In this document: piece after piece, positions 8,245-16,631 of the stretch | How the letters are laid out: each line of letters starts with the position of its first letter | Numbering within the stretch: the first letter of the stretch is position 1 | NCBI GenBank assembly: GCA_035358815.1 | Contig: DAOPQC010000002.1 | Location: 592,620-656,619 of the forward strand | Direction of reading: 5' to 3' | Source of the DNA: Thermoanaerobaculales bacterium | Lineage (GTDB): Bacteria > Acidobacteriota > Thermoanaerobaculia > Thermoanaerobaculales > Sulfomarinibacteraceae | Length of the DNA stretch: 64,000 nt | Position numbers and translations under genes: made by a program | Notes under the pieces: generated by a model | Seen by the model: only the letters and a program-made list of their open reading frames with translations | The model's database searches: none | What the model was told of the DNA's origin: nothing

Positions 8245-8544
8245 CTACTCGAGCTCGAGCTCGATCCCGCCGGCGACCCGCGCCGCCAGGTTGTAGAGCG
8301 CGGCGCCGACCAGCGCGCACACGAACCCGAGCAGGCCATACAAGATCGGCAGCAAGACGATCGCGCCGATGCCGAACAGCAGCCCGATCAAGGCAGACCC
8401 GGGCTCTCCCTCCGCCACCGACCCGAGCGCCATCCCGAACAGCGCCGCGACGCTGACGAAGAAGCCCACGATCAGCCCGAGCGCGGCGTAGAGGACGGCT
8501 GCCATCTTGGCGCACGACACTGGACCGATCCGATTGAGCTTCAT
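8245..8544 (-). CDS. Small membrane protein, DUF3566-like
   Basis: 99 residues. MKLNRIGPVSCAKMAAVLYAALGLI opens the protein, a pattern I associate with short transmembrane proteins whose first lines read 'KIKRIxPxSxxKV'. Two long hydrophobic hairpins follow, with a GEPGS loop between them and an acidic tail. A good purine-rich ribosome binding site (GGGGGG) precedes the ATG. Function not established; the family label is tentative. Confidence 0.55.
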   Translation of the reverse strand: MKLNRIGPVSCAKMAAVLYAALGLIVGFFVSVAALFGMALGSVAEGEPGSALIGLLFGIGAIVLLPILYGLLGFVCALVGAALYNLAARVAGGIELELE

Positions 8545-8599
8545 TCTGCCCCCCGTATCCTTGCCGCCCTGCCCACGGCGACTCCTGCCGGGCCGCGCT

Positions 8600-9076
8600 T
8601 CACCGCAGGTCGAGCTTGGTCCCGGTGGTCAGGAAGTGATTGAGCTCGTTCTCCCAGGTCTCCATGAAGGACACGAAGTGCGGCTCGGTGAACTCCTTGA
8701 GCATCGCGGTCCCGTAGTCGCTGAGCGCGGTGTAGGTGTAGATGATGTCGGCCTGCGACTCGCCCTCGCCGTGCGGGCGCAGCCTGACCTCGATCTTGCC
8801 GACCACCACTCCGGGGATGACCTTCAGGATCTCGACGCGGTAGCGCTCACGGTCGAACTCCGTCATCAGCCAGACCGAGTCCTGCGGGACGCCCGGCGTG
8901 ACGAAGATGCATCCCGGCTCACCGCCGCCGGAGCTGGTCAGCACCAGCGATGGCCGCCATCCGTTCACCCATTCTGCCTCGCGGACCGGGCACAGCAGCG
9001 GGAACACCTCTTCCGGCGGCGCGCACAGGGTCTGCGTGAAGCTCCGACTGACCTTGTTCGGCGGCTCGATCTTCAT
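8600..9076 (-). CDS. SRPBCC (START/Bet v1-like) family protein
   Basis: 158 residues starting MKIEPPNKVSRSFTQTLCAPPEEVFPLLCPVREAEWVNGW, the helix-grip fold entry (ligand-cavity alpha-beta layout). The central strands are polar and alternate, and the long C-terminal helix is HFVSFMETWENELNHFL. Such proteins bind hydrophobic ligands or modify polyketides and lipids. The upstream frame is open, but the sequence before MKIEPP is low-complexity; the ATG at 9076 has AGGAAGG upstream. Specific ligand unknown. Confidence 0.75.
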   Translation of the reverse strand: MKIEPPNKVSRSFTQTLCAPPEEVFPLLCPVREAEWVNGWRPSLVLTSSGGGEPGCIFVTPGVPQDSVWLMTEFDRERYRVEILKVIPGVVVGKIEVRLRPHGEGESQADIIYTYTALSDYGTAMLKEFTEPHFVSFMETWENELNHFLTTGTKLDLR

Positions 9077-9246
9077 GGCGCGTTCCTTCCTCGCGATCCT
9101 GCCACATCTCGGCCCGGCGCGCCAGCTTCGCCGCCCGGCCATTCCTCGCGGAACGCGGGGCGGCGGCCGGAACTAGTCGAGGGCGGCGGCATCGCTCCAG
9201 CTCGCGGGCGATCCGCCGATCGCGCGGCGTCACCAGGGCGGACGCG

Positions 9247-9873
9247 TCACCCGCCGCCCTGGCGGACCAGGTTGACGGTGTACCCCACCCGCCCCCCGAA
9301 CACCTGCCGCTCGTGCAGGCCTGCCTCGGCCGCCAGCGCGCGGACCCGGGCCAGTGAAAGATAGTGGGGATCGGGCAGCACCTCGGTGACCGAGAGCACG
9401 CCGCCGTCGCGAAGGGCGCTCCGGATCTCGACCAGCGCAGCCGCCTTGTCCGGGATCTCGCCGAGCACCGTGACCAGCAGCGCGACGTCGAAGGCCTCGG
9501 CCGGGAGCAGGCCGTCGCCGAGTTTGCCGAGGACGACCTCGACGTTGGCCAGGCCGCGGCCGGCGATCCTCGTCTGCAGGCGCCTCAGCATCCGCGGCTG
9601 GCGGTCGATCGCCACCACCCGGCCGGCCTCGCCGACCCGGCCGGCGATCGGGATGGTCAGCCGGCCCGGGCCGCAACCGGCGTCGAGCACTCGCATCCCG
9701 GCGCCGATCCCGGCCCGGTCCATCAGCAGCTCGGCCCCTGCCACCAGCTGGAAGTAGGGGTTCTCGAGCAGCGGCACCATCCACCACGGGCACGGCAGGG
9801 ACGCCCACCGCCAGACCGCGCACGTGGCCACCACCGCGACGAGCATCAGGATCAGGGCTGCGACAGCGCTCAC
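9247..9873 (-). CDS. Membrane-anchored class I SAM-dependent methyltransferase
   Basis: 208 residues. One N-terminal transmembrane helix (residues about 4-22) is followed by a Rossmann-type methyltransferase domain. Motif I is MRVLDAGCGPGRLTIPIA, the acidic motif II is VVAIDRQPRM, and the post-motif strand is FDVALLVTVLGEIP. Starts at GTG three bases after the stop of the upstream four-helix membrane protein, so the two are probably one transcript. Substrate unknown; a lipid or membrane-associated acceptor is plausible because of the anchor. Confidence 0.8.
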   Translation of the reverse strand: MSAVAALILMLVAVVATCAVWRWASLPCPWWMVPLLENPYFQLVAGAELLMDRAGIGAGMRVLDAGCGPGRLTIPIAGRVGEAGRVVAIDRQPRMLRRLQTRIAGRGLANVEVVLGKLGDGLLPAEAFDVALLVTVLGEIPDKAAALVEIRSALRDGGVLSVTEVLPDPHYLSLARVRALAAEAGLHERQVFGGRVGYTVNLVRQGGG

Positions 9874-9876
9874 GGA

Positions 9877-10248
9877 TCACGCCGCCTGGCGGGCCGCTTC
9901 GCCGCGCAGCGCGAGCGCGGTCCACACGGCGCCTGCGAGGTCGATCATGCCGAACAGGATGAGCGTCGGCGGGGCGAGGCCTGCGACGACGAAGGCAATG
10001 AAGAACAGCAGCACCGAGGTCCTGGCCGCGACCGACCAGCGGAAGAAGCCCTTGAGCTCGGCGCGGGCCGCGTTCCAGTAGTAGAACGCGAGCACCAGCA
10101 CCAGCATCCCGACAACCCGGATCCAGACCTCGCCGGTGGGCGGCAGCCCAAACGCCCGGAGGAGGCCATTGGGAGCGAGAACCAGCACCAGGCCGAGCAA
10201 CAGCAAGTAGCCGGCAAACACCTTCACGGTCATCGCAGCCTTGCTCAT
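9877..10248 (-). CDS. Four-helix membrane protein
   Basis: 123 residues, about four hydrophobic helices, with a short arginine/glutamate cytoplasmic loop (WNAARAELKGFFRWSVAART). No recognised catalytic motif; the layout resembles DoxX-like or other small membrane families but I do not assign one. ATG with AGGAGG five bases upstream. Directly precedes the membrane-anchored methyltransferase. Confidence 0.65.
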   Translation of the reverse strand: MSKAAMTVKVFAGYLLLLGLVLVLAPNGLLRAFGLPPTGEVWIRVVGMLVLVLAFYYWNAARAELKGFFRWSVAARTSVLLFFIAFVVAGLAPPTLILFGMIDLAGAVWTALALRGEAARQAA

Positions 10249-10338
10249 GTCAACCTCCTGAGTCCATTCGTGTCGACGACGGACGTTTCAGCCGCCGTGG
10301 GCTGTCGCTGGCTCGGCTTCCCACCGGCGACGCGCCGG

Positions 10339-10884
10339 TCACTCAGCCGGGCGGCGCTCACCCCCCACGCGGGTGTAGCGGAACGCCTCTTCGCGGACGG
10401 CGCCGTCCTTGGCCGAGATCGCCACATAGATCGTAACGGCGTCGTTGCCGTGCCGATGGAAAGTCAGGCCGTCGAAGTAGAACCGGTCCGCAGTGACCCT
10501 GACGAGTGGGAAGTCGACGGTCTCGCCCTTCTCCTCCCAGCCCGTGAGGTCGGGATTGAAGTGCTTGACACGAAGCACCAGGCTGCCGTTCTCCTCCCTC
10601 AACGTCATGAGCTCGTAGAAGACGATCGTCTCCTCGCGCACCAACCGGAACATGCCCATCATCGCGCCGACTTGCGGCGGGCTCCAGATCTCCTCGACCT
10701 GCCCACCCAGCCCGTCGCCGGTCCAGCGTCCCGCAAGCCATGCCATGTCGGCGACGGTCGCGGGCGGCGAGGTTGCACCCGCCGTGAGCCGTTTCGTGTT
10801 CTCGGCGGCCGGTGCCTGAGCCGAGGCGGTGGCCGCCGCCAGCAAAATGAGTGCGAGCACCGCACCCGAGGGCCGAGCTGTCAT
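10339..10884 (-). CDS. Secreted DUF6265-type protein
   Basis: 181 residues with a signal peptide (residues 1-23, cleavage after ATASA-QA). The mature part has the DUF6265 pattern: MAWLAGRWTGDGLGGQVEEIWSPP, MMGMFRLVREETIVFYELMTL and LVLRVKHFNPDLTGWEEK, then a C-terminal sheet. This is a calycin-like small beta-barrel probably acting in the periplasm. The frame is open far upstream into the haloperoxidase gene, but the ATG at 10884 has a strong AAGGAGG eight bases upstream. Role unknown. Confidence 0.8.
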   Translation of the reverse strand: MTARPSGAVLALILLAAATASAQAPAAENTKRLTAGATSPPATVADMAWLAGRWTGDGLGGQVEEIWSPPQVGAMMGMFRLVREETIVFYELMTLREENGSLVLRVKHFNPDLTGWEEKGETVDFPLVRVTADRFYFDGLTFHRHGNDAVTIYVAISAKDGAVREEAFRYTRVGGERRPAE

Positions 10885-10979
10885 CGCGCGCCTCCTTCGC
10901 GGGGCATCGCCGCCACCCAGGGTAGCGCACGTCGGCGTCAGCGAGCGACCCGCTCGCAAGGCCAATGCGGGACGAACTC

Positions 10980-12215
10980 CTAGTCGGTCCGCCGCATGTA
11001 CCTCGCCACCGCCAGCTTTCCGACCTGCCGGCCCATGGCCGCACCGACCTCGGTCGAGTTGCGGAAGTGCACGCCGTCCCAGATGCGGGCGTTCGCGACC
11101 TCGCCGACGAAATCGTCGATCGAGGTCCAGCTCCGGGCCGAGCCGTTGGCGGTGGGGCTGGTCGTCGTCAGCGTCGGCATCGGGCCGGACCCGATCTCCG
11201 CCTCGAGCACGGTGCCGACCGCGGCGGACATGACGCAGTGGGCGCACGGGTACTCGGGGTGCATGGGGGTGTCGATGAAGGGTGTCCACGCGGGGTCCCG
11301 CTCCGTCGCGGGGTTGCCGTCGACGTCGCCGTTGCGGATCGCGGTGACCGGCCGCCAGAAGTTGTAGTGGTACTTGGCGTCGAAGATCGCGACCAGAGCA
11401 TCGTCTGCCGCCTGGGATGCGGCCGCGAGCAGACGGGCGTTCTGCGTGATCTCCCGTCCCGGGGCGGTGGCGACCGAGCTCACGACCCCGTGGTAGATCG
11501 AGGGCTGGGTCGCCTCCCAGAACCGAGCGACCTCGGTCTGCGCCGGCGTCCGGAAGGCGCTGTCCTTGCTGCCCAGCGCCTTGATCTCGTTGTAGTCCCG
11601 CGCCCACACCTCGCTCGCAAGGGCGGGCGGCGGGCCGGGCCGCAGCTGATCCGCGCTCGCCATCAGCCACGGCTTCCGCTGCGGCCACGTCGGGACCGCG
11701 GGGATGACCGTCGGCACGTAGACCCCCGGTGCAGTCAGCGGCCGATAGGTCTCCCTCGCCGCGCACCCGTCGTCGGCGTGAACCGCGAGCACGGCTGCCG
11801 CGGCGCTCTCGCCCGCCGCGACGCCCGCCGCTTCCGCTGGCCCGTCGACGATCCTCGCCAACGCCGCGTCGTATGCGGCGTCGACCATCGCCTGCTGCGA
11901 CGGGACGAGCTCGGCGAGCGTGACGCGGGACGCCGCCGCGATGGCAGCCTCGACCGACGCCCCGGGCGCCGCCGCCACCGGCAGCCCGCTGGCCGGGTAG
12001 CGCCCGGTGACGGCATTCGCCGCCTCGTACGCCGCGGTCTGGACGATGGCCACCACGTGGGTCGCCGCCGCCGGGTTGAGCTTCGCGTTCACGACGGCGG
12101 CGCAGGCCGTGGCATCCCACTCGGTCACCACGTCGGCCCATGCCTTCGCACCGCCGGTTGCCGCGAGGGCAGCAAGGAGAATGACGATCGCTCGGTGAGC
12201 GTTGGTGCAGATCAT
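10980..12215 (-). CDS. Vanadium-dependent haloperoxidase / PAP2-superfamily protein
   Basis: 411 residues with an N-terminal signal peptide (MICTNAHRAIVILLAALAATGGAKA). Vanadate/phosphate-site motifs are in order. KYHYNFWRP gives the Lys and Arg-Pro of the first motif; EYPCAHCVMSAA replaces the PSGH motif and keeps the acid-base His; ARIWDGVHFRNSTEVG supplies the last Arg and the vanadate-binding His. Bacterial members oxidise halides with peroxide or act as phosphatases in the periplasm. ATG with AAAAAGGAGG five bases upstream. Which activity applies is not decidable from sequence. Confidence 0.8.
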   Translation of the reverse strand: MICTNAHRAIVILLAALAATGGAKAWADVVTEWDATACAAVVNAKLNPAAATHVVAIVQTAAYEAANAVTGRYPASGLPVAAAPGASVEAAIAAASRVTLAELVPSQQAMVDAAYDAALARIVDGPAEAAGVAAGESAAAAVLAVHADDGCAARETYRPLTAPGVYVPTVIPAVPTWPQRKPWLMASADQLRPGPPPALASEVWARDYNEIKALGSKDSAFRTPAQTEVARFWEATQPSIYHGVVSSVATAPGREITQNARLLAAASQAADDALVAIFDAKYHYNFWRPVTAIRNGDVDGNPATERDPAWTPFIDTPMHPEYPCAHCVMSAAVGTVLEAEIGSGPMPTLTTTSPTANGSARSWTSIDDFVGEVANARIWDGVHFRNSTEVGAAMGRQVGKLAVARYMRRTD

Positions 12216-12357
12216 ATGGGCCTCCTTTTTGATACTCGCTCTCAAGAATTCGATGATGGCGAGCCATATTCCGCGCCAGCAGCTGTCGGGCATCGCCGCC
12301 AAGCGCCGCGGGGGCGGCGCCGTGGCGGCATCCACGTCGCCGGCCGCGACTCGCGGG

Positions 12358-12744
12358 CTACGTCGTGCGTGAGCGCGGAGCGACCTGGGTCAGCAGGCGC
12401 AGCTCCTCGCGTCGGGCGCGGGTGAGCCCGGCGACGACCAACTCGTAGGAGTCGTCGACCATCGCCAGCAGCTCGGGCTCGGGAACCGAACCGTCGAGTG
12501 CAACCAAGTTCCAGTGTCGCTTGTCGAAGTAGGGTGCCGGGGTCACTGCACGGAACACCTTCCGGAGCACTTCCACCCCTTCTGGATCGCACTTCAGCGA
12601 CATCGTCACCGGCTCCTCGTCCCAGGCGACGACCGCGAAGATCTTACCCATCACCTTGTACACCAGGTGCTCGGGGCCGAACGGCGATTCCTCGGTGGAC
12701 CCGGTCCTGGATCGCAGGTAGCGTTTGAGCTCGTCCAGCGTCAT
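12358..12744 (-). CDS. MmcQ/YjbR family protein
   Basis: 128 residues. The YjbR/CyaY-like fold is recognisable from LVYKVMGKIFAVVAWDEEPVTMSLKCDPEG and PYFDKRHWNLVALDGSVPEPELLAMVDDSYELVV, the family hallmark, where a conserved helix follows WN. Members are predicted DNA- or ligand-binding and have no settled biochemical role. An in-frame GTG three bases upstream is equally possible. Stand-alone gene on the minus strand. Confidence 0.85.
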   Translation of the reverse strand: MTLDELKRYLRSRTGSTEESPFGPEHLVYKVMGKIFAVVAWDEEPVTMSLKCDPEGVEVLRKVFRAVTPAPYFDKRHWNLVALDGSVPEPELLAMVDDSYELVVAGLTRARREELRLLTQVAPRSRTT

Positions 12745-12863
12745 CACGCGCCCATGGTCTCATGGACCACGCCCGTGCCCCACCCTGCGGCGGGCGAGGC
12801 TGGTGACGATTCCCCTCTCTCCGAGCGGCCGGATGCGAGCGCGCGTCCGAGGGACCGACCGAC

Positions 12864-13562
12864 TCACGGCGGGACGCTGCCGAACACCGCGCCGACGGCC
12901 GCCGTGGCCGCCATCGCAAGCGCACCCCACAGGGTCACGCGACCGGCGCCGACACTGACCCTGGCGCCCCCGGTGCGGGCAGCCACGCCGCCCATGATCG
13001 CCAGAAACACCAGCGAGCTTCCGGCCACGACCGGGATCACGGTCGAGAAGCGGCTGACCACGACCGCCAGCAGTGGCAGGGTCGCACCCGCCGCGAACGT
13101 CACGGCGGAGGCGAATGCAGCCTGGATCGGGCGAGCAGTGTGAGTCTCCGTCAACCCCAGCTCGTCACGAGCGTGGGCGGCGAGGGCGTCGTGAGCCATC
13201 AGTTGACCGGCGACTTCCTGCGCGAGCGAGGGCTCCAGGCCTCGCGCGACGTAGATCTCGGCGAGCTCCTTGCGTTCAAACTCGGCATCAGTTTCGAGCT
13301 CCCTGCGTTCGCGTTCGAGGTCGGCCTTCTCGGTGTCGGCCTGGGAGCTGACCGACACATATTCGCCGGCAGCCATCGACATCGCCCCGGCGACCAGGCC
13401 TGCGACCCCGGCAACCAGCACCGCCGGCCGCGCCGCGTCGGCGGCCGCCACCCCTACGACCAGGCTCGCGGTCGAGACGATGCCATCGTTCGCGCCCAGA
13501 ACGGCCGCTCGCAGCCAGCCGATCCGCTCGGCAAAATGACGCTCGAAGTGGGGCTTTCGCAT
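12864..13562 (-). CDS. VIT1/CCC1-family iron/manganese transporter
   Basis: 232-residue membrane protein. The N-terminal motif LRAAVLGANDGIVSTASLVVGVAAA is the ion-path helix of the VIT1/Ccc1/nodulin-21 family. GAMSMAAGEYVSVSSQADTEKADLERE marks helix 2 plus the cytoplasmic metal-binding domain rich in Glu, and three more helices follow. It exports or sequesters Fe2+ or Mn2+. ATG at 13562 (MRKPHFERHFAERIGWL) with GGAGGG upstream. Three further membrane or metal-related genes follow on the same strand. Confidence 0.88.
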   Translation of the reverse strand: MRKPHFERHFAERIGWLRAAVLGANDGIVSTASLVVGVAAADAARPAVLVAGVAGLVAGAMSMAAGEYVSVSSQADTEKADLERERRELETDAEFERKELAEIYVARGLEPSLAQEVAGQLMAHDALAAHARDELGLTETHTARPIQAAFASAVTFAAGATLPLLAVVVSRFSTVIPVVAGSSLVFLAIMGGVAARTGGARVSVGAGRVTLWGALAMAATAAVGAVFGSVPP

Positions 13563-13611
13563 TCCGCACCCTCCGTCCATCGCTCCAATGTCCAGCCGAC
13601 GCCGCCGGGGC

Positions 13612-14088
13612 TCATCCCTGCCGCTGGGGCGACACGGCGTACTCCGGATCGTCCGCGCCGCGGAGGCCCCACAGGACGATCACGCAGGTCGCGATCATGG
13701 CCAGCGCGAGGGACACCAGGCCGAAGCCGACGATCCCCTCCTGCAGCCGCGTTCCCTGGTGGCCGAGGCCGGCGATCGGCATCATGGGTGCGCCCGCTCC
13801 CCACGCCGCCGCGGCCAGGGTGGTCGCCCAGTTGACGTAGGTGCCGTACACGGCCACGCAGAATGCGGCCAGCGACGCCGAGCGGGACAGCCGCAGCCGC
13901 GGCCAGACGAGGCCCAGCACCACCAGGAAGATGCCGTTCATGACGCCCTCGAGGTGGCTCGACAGGCCCATCCGCGGGTTGGCGAGCGCCGGCACGGCTA
14001 GTCCGGTGATGAGGCCGAGCAGGAACAGCCAGATGCCGAGACGGATCAGGCGGCGGCCAAACCCCTGTCCAGCAGCACGATCGTCCAT
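13612..14088 (-). CDS. Styrene-oxide-isomerase-like membrane protein
   Basis: 158 residues with four transmembrane helices. NPRMGLSSHLEGVMNGIFLVVLGLVW near residue 40 matches the hallmark of the styrene oxide isomerase (StyC)/SOI-like 'hydrogenase' family, which keeps the heme-ligand His and Asn-rich loop for Meinwald rearrangement of epoxides. There are no styrene catabolism genes nearby, so substrate and activity are open. ATG at 14088 (MDDRAAGQ) with GAGGGAG upstream. Confidence 0.7.
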   Translation of the reverse strand: MDDRAAGQGFGRRLIRLGIWLFLLGLITGLAVPALANPRMGLSSHLEGVMNGIFLVVLGLVWPRLRLSRSASLAAFCVAVYGTYVNWATTLAAAAWGAGAPMMPIAGLGHQGTRLQEGIVGFGLVSLALAMIATCVIVLWGLRGADDPEYAVSPQRQG

Positions 14089-14239
14089 GGGTCTCCCTCG
14101 GCAGCAGATGCCGTCACCTGCTGAACCCGGGCTTCGCGCGGTCCATTGCATGTCCGCGACAGCCCCCGGTCTCCGGAGTCGCCCCGGCTGTCGGCGGCGG
14201 CGCAGCCTGCCTGAACGAAGAGCGCGGACCGACCGCCAG

Positions 14240-14683
14240 TCAGCGACCGGGTGATTGACTCGGCAAGCTCCGGCGACGGCCTCGAATCCACATGACCACC
14301 CCGCCGGCCAGGCCGATGATGAACGCCGCAGGGCAGATCAGGAGCGCGATCAGGAAGGCCGCGACCTGGATGCCCTGGAGGGCAGCAACCACGAGGCCGG
14401 GGCCGCCCATCCTGCCTGCGACCACCTCGAGCACGTTGTGCGCGACGGCGAACACCACGAAGCCCAGCGCGGACGCGTAGAACAGGTAGCGGAACTTCCG
14501 CGACGCCCGCCACGGGTGTACGAACGCGAGCACGAGGGCGAAGGCCGCGGCGTACAGCAGGAGGATCCCGGGCAGGTTGTCGCTGATCCCGACCAGGGCG
14601 GCCGCTGCCGCCAGCGCGCCTGCGATCACGAGCAGGAGGGCGGTCACGGTCCGATTGTGGGACGACGACAGGGCCTCGATCAT
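14240..14683 (-). CDS. Four-helix membrane protein
   Basis: 147 residues with helices at about 12-32, 40-58, 70-90 and 97-130. There is a polar Arg/Lys loop (HPWRASRKFRYLF) after helix 2 and a basic C-terminus. Not recognised. ATG at 14683 has GGGAGG five bases upstream and is better than the GTG two codons earlier. Confidence 0.65.
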   Translation of the reverse strand: MIEALSSSHNRTVTALLLVIAGALAAAAALVGISDNLPGILLLYAAAFALVLAFVHPWRASRKFRYLFYASALGFVVFAVAHNVLEVVAGRMGGPGLVVAALQGIQVAAFLIALLICPAAFIIGLAGGVVMWIRGRRRSLPSQSPGR

Positions 14684-14761
14684 GGGCACCTCCCGTTCTG
14701 AGCGATCGTCTGTGCGGCGCAGTATACGACGATCTCCCCGACGCGCGCTGCAGCGCTACCC

Positions 14762-15718
14762 CTACGCCGAGGCCGCCCGACGGCGGCCGCCATTGCGGTC
14801 GATGAACCGCGTCACGATGACCCACATCAGCCAGCCGATGGCCACCATGCCGAGAATGAACAGGCCGTACGAGACTCTCCAGTCGAGGCCGCGGGTCATC
14901 ATGCTCCACTCGGACATGCCTCCAATGCTCGCAATCAGGTTCAACGGCAGGAGCACGGTGTTGATCAGGGTCAGGTTCTTCAGCAACACGTTCATGTTGT
15001 TGTTGACGATGGTCCCCCTGGCGTCCATGAGGCCACTGAGAATGGAGCTGTAGATGTTGGCCTGCCGGGCGGCCTGGCCATTCTCGAGGACGACGTCCTC
15101 GAGAAGCTGGTGTTGCCGGGTGCCGAGCCCGAGCTCGGTCGCGATGCTGTGGAGCTTCGCGAGCACGGCGCCGTTTCCCTCGACCCCGTCAACGTAGTAG
15201 ACCAGGCTCTCGCTCAAGGCGAACATCTGCAGCAGGTGCCTGTTCTCCATCGACACCGTGATCTTCTTCTCGATCTCGCTGCTCATCTGCTTGATGACTC
15301 TCAAGTGCCCCACGTAGTGACGCACGGTGTACAGGAGAAATCCCAGCAGCACGTCTCGAACGCTGCGGCAGTTGCGAAACTCCCTCGCGGAGAAGGAGAT
15401 CTCGCCCTCATTCATCACGAACGCCAGCCGATCTCCCACCAGGGCAAGACTCACCGGGCGCACCCCGAGCTCGACCGCTTCCGAGACCTTCGCGCTCCTC
15501 GGGATCTTCCAGATGATGAACGTGCGCCCGCCCGAGGCCTCGACTCGGGGGACCTCATCCGGGTCGAGAGTGGAGGACAGGTCATAGTCATCGAGTGAGA
15601 ACTGATCCCGGAGGATCGACTTCTCGCGATCATCGGGGGCGACGAAGACCAGGACCTGGCCCGGTCCCCGGGTGGATTGGACGATCCCCCCTTCTTCGAT
15701 GGAGAACTCGGTCATCAT
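14762..15718 (-). CDS. CorA-like divalent cation transporter with altered GMN motif
   Basis: 318 residues in the CorA/ZntB layout: a cytoplasmic alpha/beta N-domain (residues 1-150), a long coiled helix (about 150-245) and two C-terminal transmembrane helices. The pore-loop signature that is GMN in CorA reads GMS (residues 267-269) followed by EWSMMTRG. The loop otherwise lines up (LPLNLIASIGGM before it). CorA-family proteins with this layout carry Mg2+, Co2+ or Zn2+. Ser for Asn at the selectivity site could alter ion preference. Confidence 0.82.
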   Translation of the reverse strand: MMTEFSIEEGGIVQSTRGPGQVLVFVAPDDREKSILRDQFSLDDYDLSSTLDPDEVPRVEASGGRTFIIWKIPRSAKVSEAVELGVRPVSLALVGDRLAFVMNEGEISFSAREFRNCRSVRDVLLGFLLYTVRHYVGHLRVIKQMSSEIEKKITVSMENRHLLQMFALSESLVYYVDGVEGNGAVLAKLHSIATELGLGTRQHQLLEDVVLENGQAARQANIYSSILSGLMDARGTIVNNNMNVLLKNLTLINTVLLPLNLIASIGGMSEWSMMTRGLDWRVSYGLFILGMVAIGWLMWVIVTRFIDRNGGRRRAASA

Positions 15719-15881
15719 CGGTCACGCCCCCTTCCCGCAGCCGAGGGACCACCGCTGTACGTGGCGGCATCCGGCGCCCGCCGCCCAAGCCGAACTCCGA
15801 TCAAGTTGACAGTCTACTCGGCCCGTCGAGCGGGCGGGTTCCGGGGTCGGCGCGGCGCGACCTCCGGTCGAGATTCCCGGA

Positions 15882-16547
15882 TCAGCGATCGAGCGGGCCC
15901 CTGGCCTGGCGGTGGCGGTCGATCCAGTAGCCCCAGGCCACGAGCAGCCACTGCGCATGGCCGGCCCACGCCACCGCCGACATGCTCGGCGGCGGCGGGC
16001 CGAAGATATTGGCGGCGTAGGCGAGGAGCAGGAACCCGACCATCGCCCACAGGGCGATCGTCCCGGTGCGGTCCGCGGCGCGGGTAGCGCGCAGGTAGAG
16101 AGCCACCCCGAGCGCGAACAGGCCGAGCTCCACCAGCAGGGTCGCCGGCAGCGACTCCCAGATCCCGAGCCCGACCCGGGTCTCGAATCCCGGCGCCAGC
16201 GGCAGGTCAGGGCGGTGGGTCAGCAGGTCGAGCAGCCAGTGGCTGGCCACCGCGATCCCGCACACCGCCGCGCCCCGCGGGTAGCGCCGCAGGACCTGGT
16301 AGGCGATCCCGAACAGTGCTGACCACAGCAGCACGGCGATGAGGCTGTGCGAGATCGGGTAGTGGGTGAAGTCGAGAGGCGTGACCCTGGTGATGCCGGG
16401 CGCGACGGCGGCCCGTTCGACGCCGATCAGCAGCAAGGTCGGCCACAGCAGGTCGATGAGCTGGGACGCGAGGATCAGCGATCCGAGCGACGTCTTCGGG
16501 GCCGCGGCCTTGGCCCCGAACCCGACCCCGAAGTGGCCGAGAAACAC
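15882..16547 (-). CDS. DUF457-like membrane-bound metal-dependent hydrolase
   Basis: 221 residues, about six helices. The opening MFLGHFGVGFGAKAAAPKTSLGSLILASQLIDLLWP, with HYPISHS at about residue 62 and VASHWLLDLLTHRPDLPL further on, gives the conserved His/Asp residues of the YdjM/DUF457 integral-membrane hydrolase family. Starts at a GTG with GGGAGGG eleven bases upstream. The substrate is not known for the family. Confidence 0.75.
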   Translation of the reverse strand: MFLGHFGVGFGAKAAAPKTSLGSLILASQLIDLLWPTLLLIGVERAAVAPGITRVTPLDFTHYPISHSLIAVLLWSALFGIAYQVLRRYPRGAAVCGIAVASHWLLDLLTHRPDLPLAPGFETRVGLGIWESLPATLLVELGLFALGVALYLRATRAADRTGTIALWAMVGFLLLAYAANIFGPPPPSMSAVAWAGHAQWLLVAWGYWIDRHRQARGPLDR

Positions 16548-16631
16548 GGTGCGTCCACCCTCCCGGGTGTCGATGGTACCTGACGCGTGCCGCCCGGCCT
16601 ACCCATCCGCGCCGGCGGCGCGGCATCGCCT

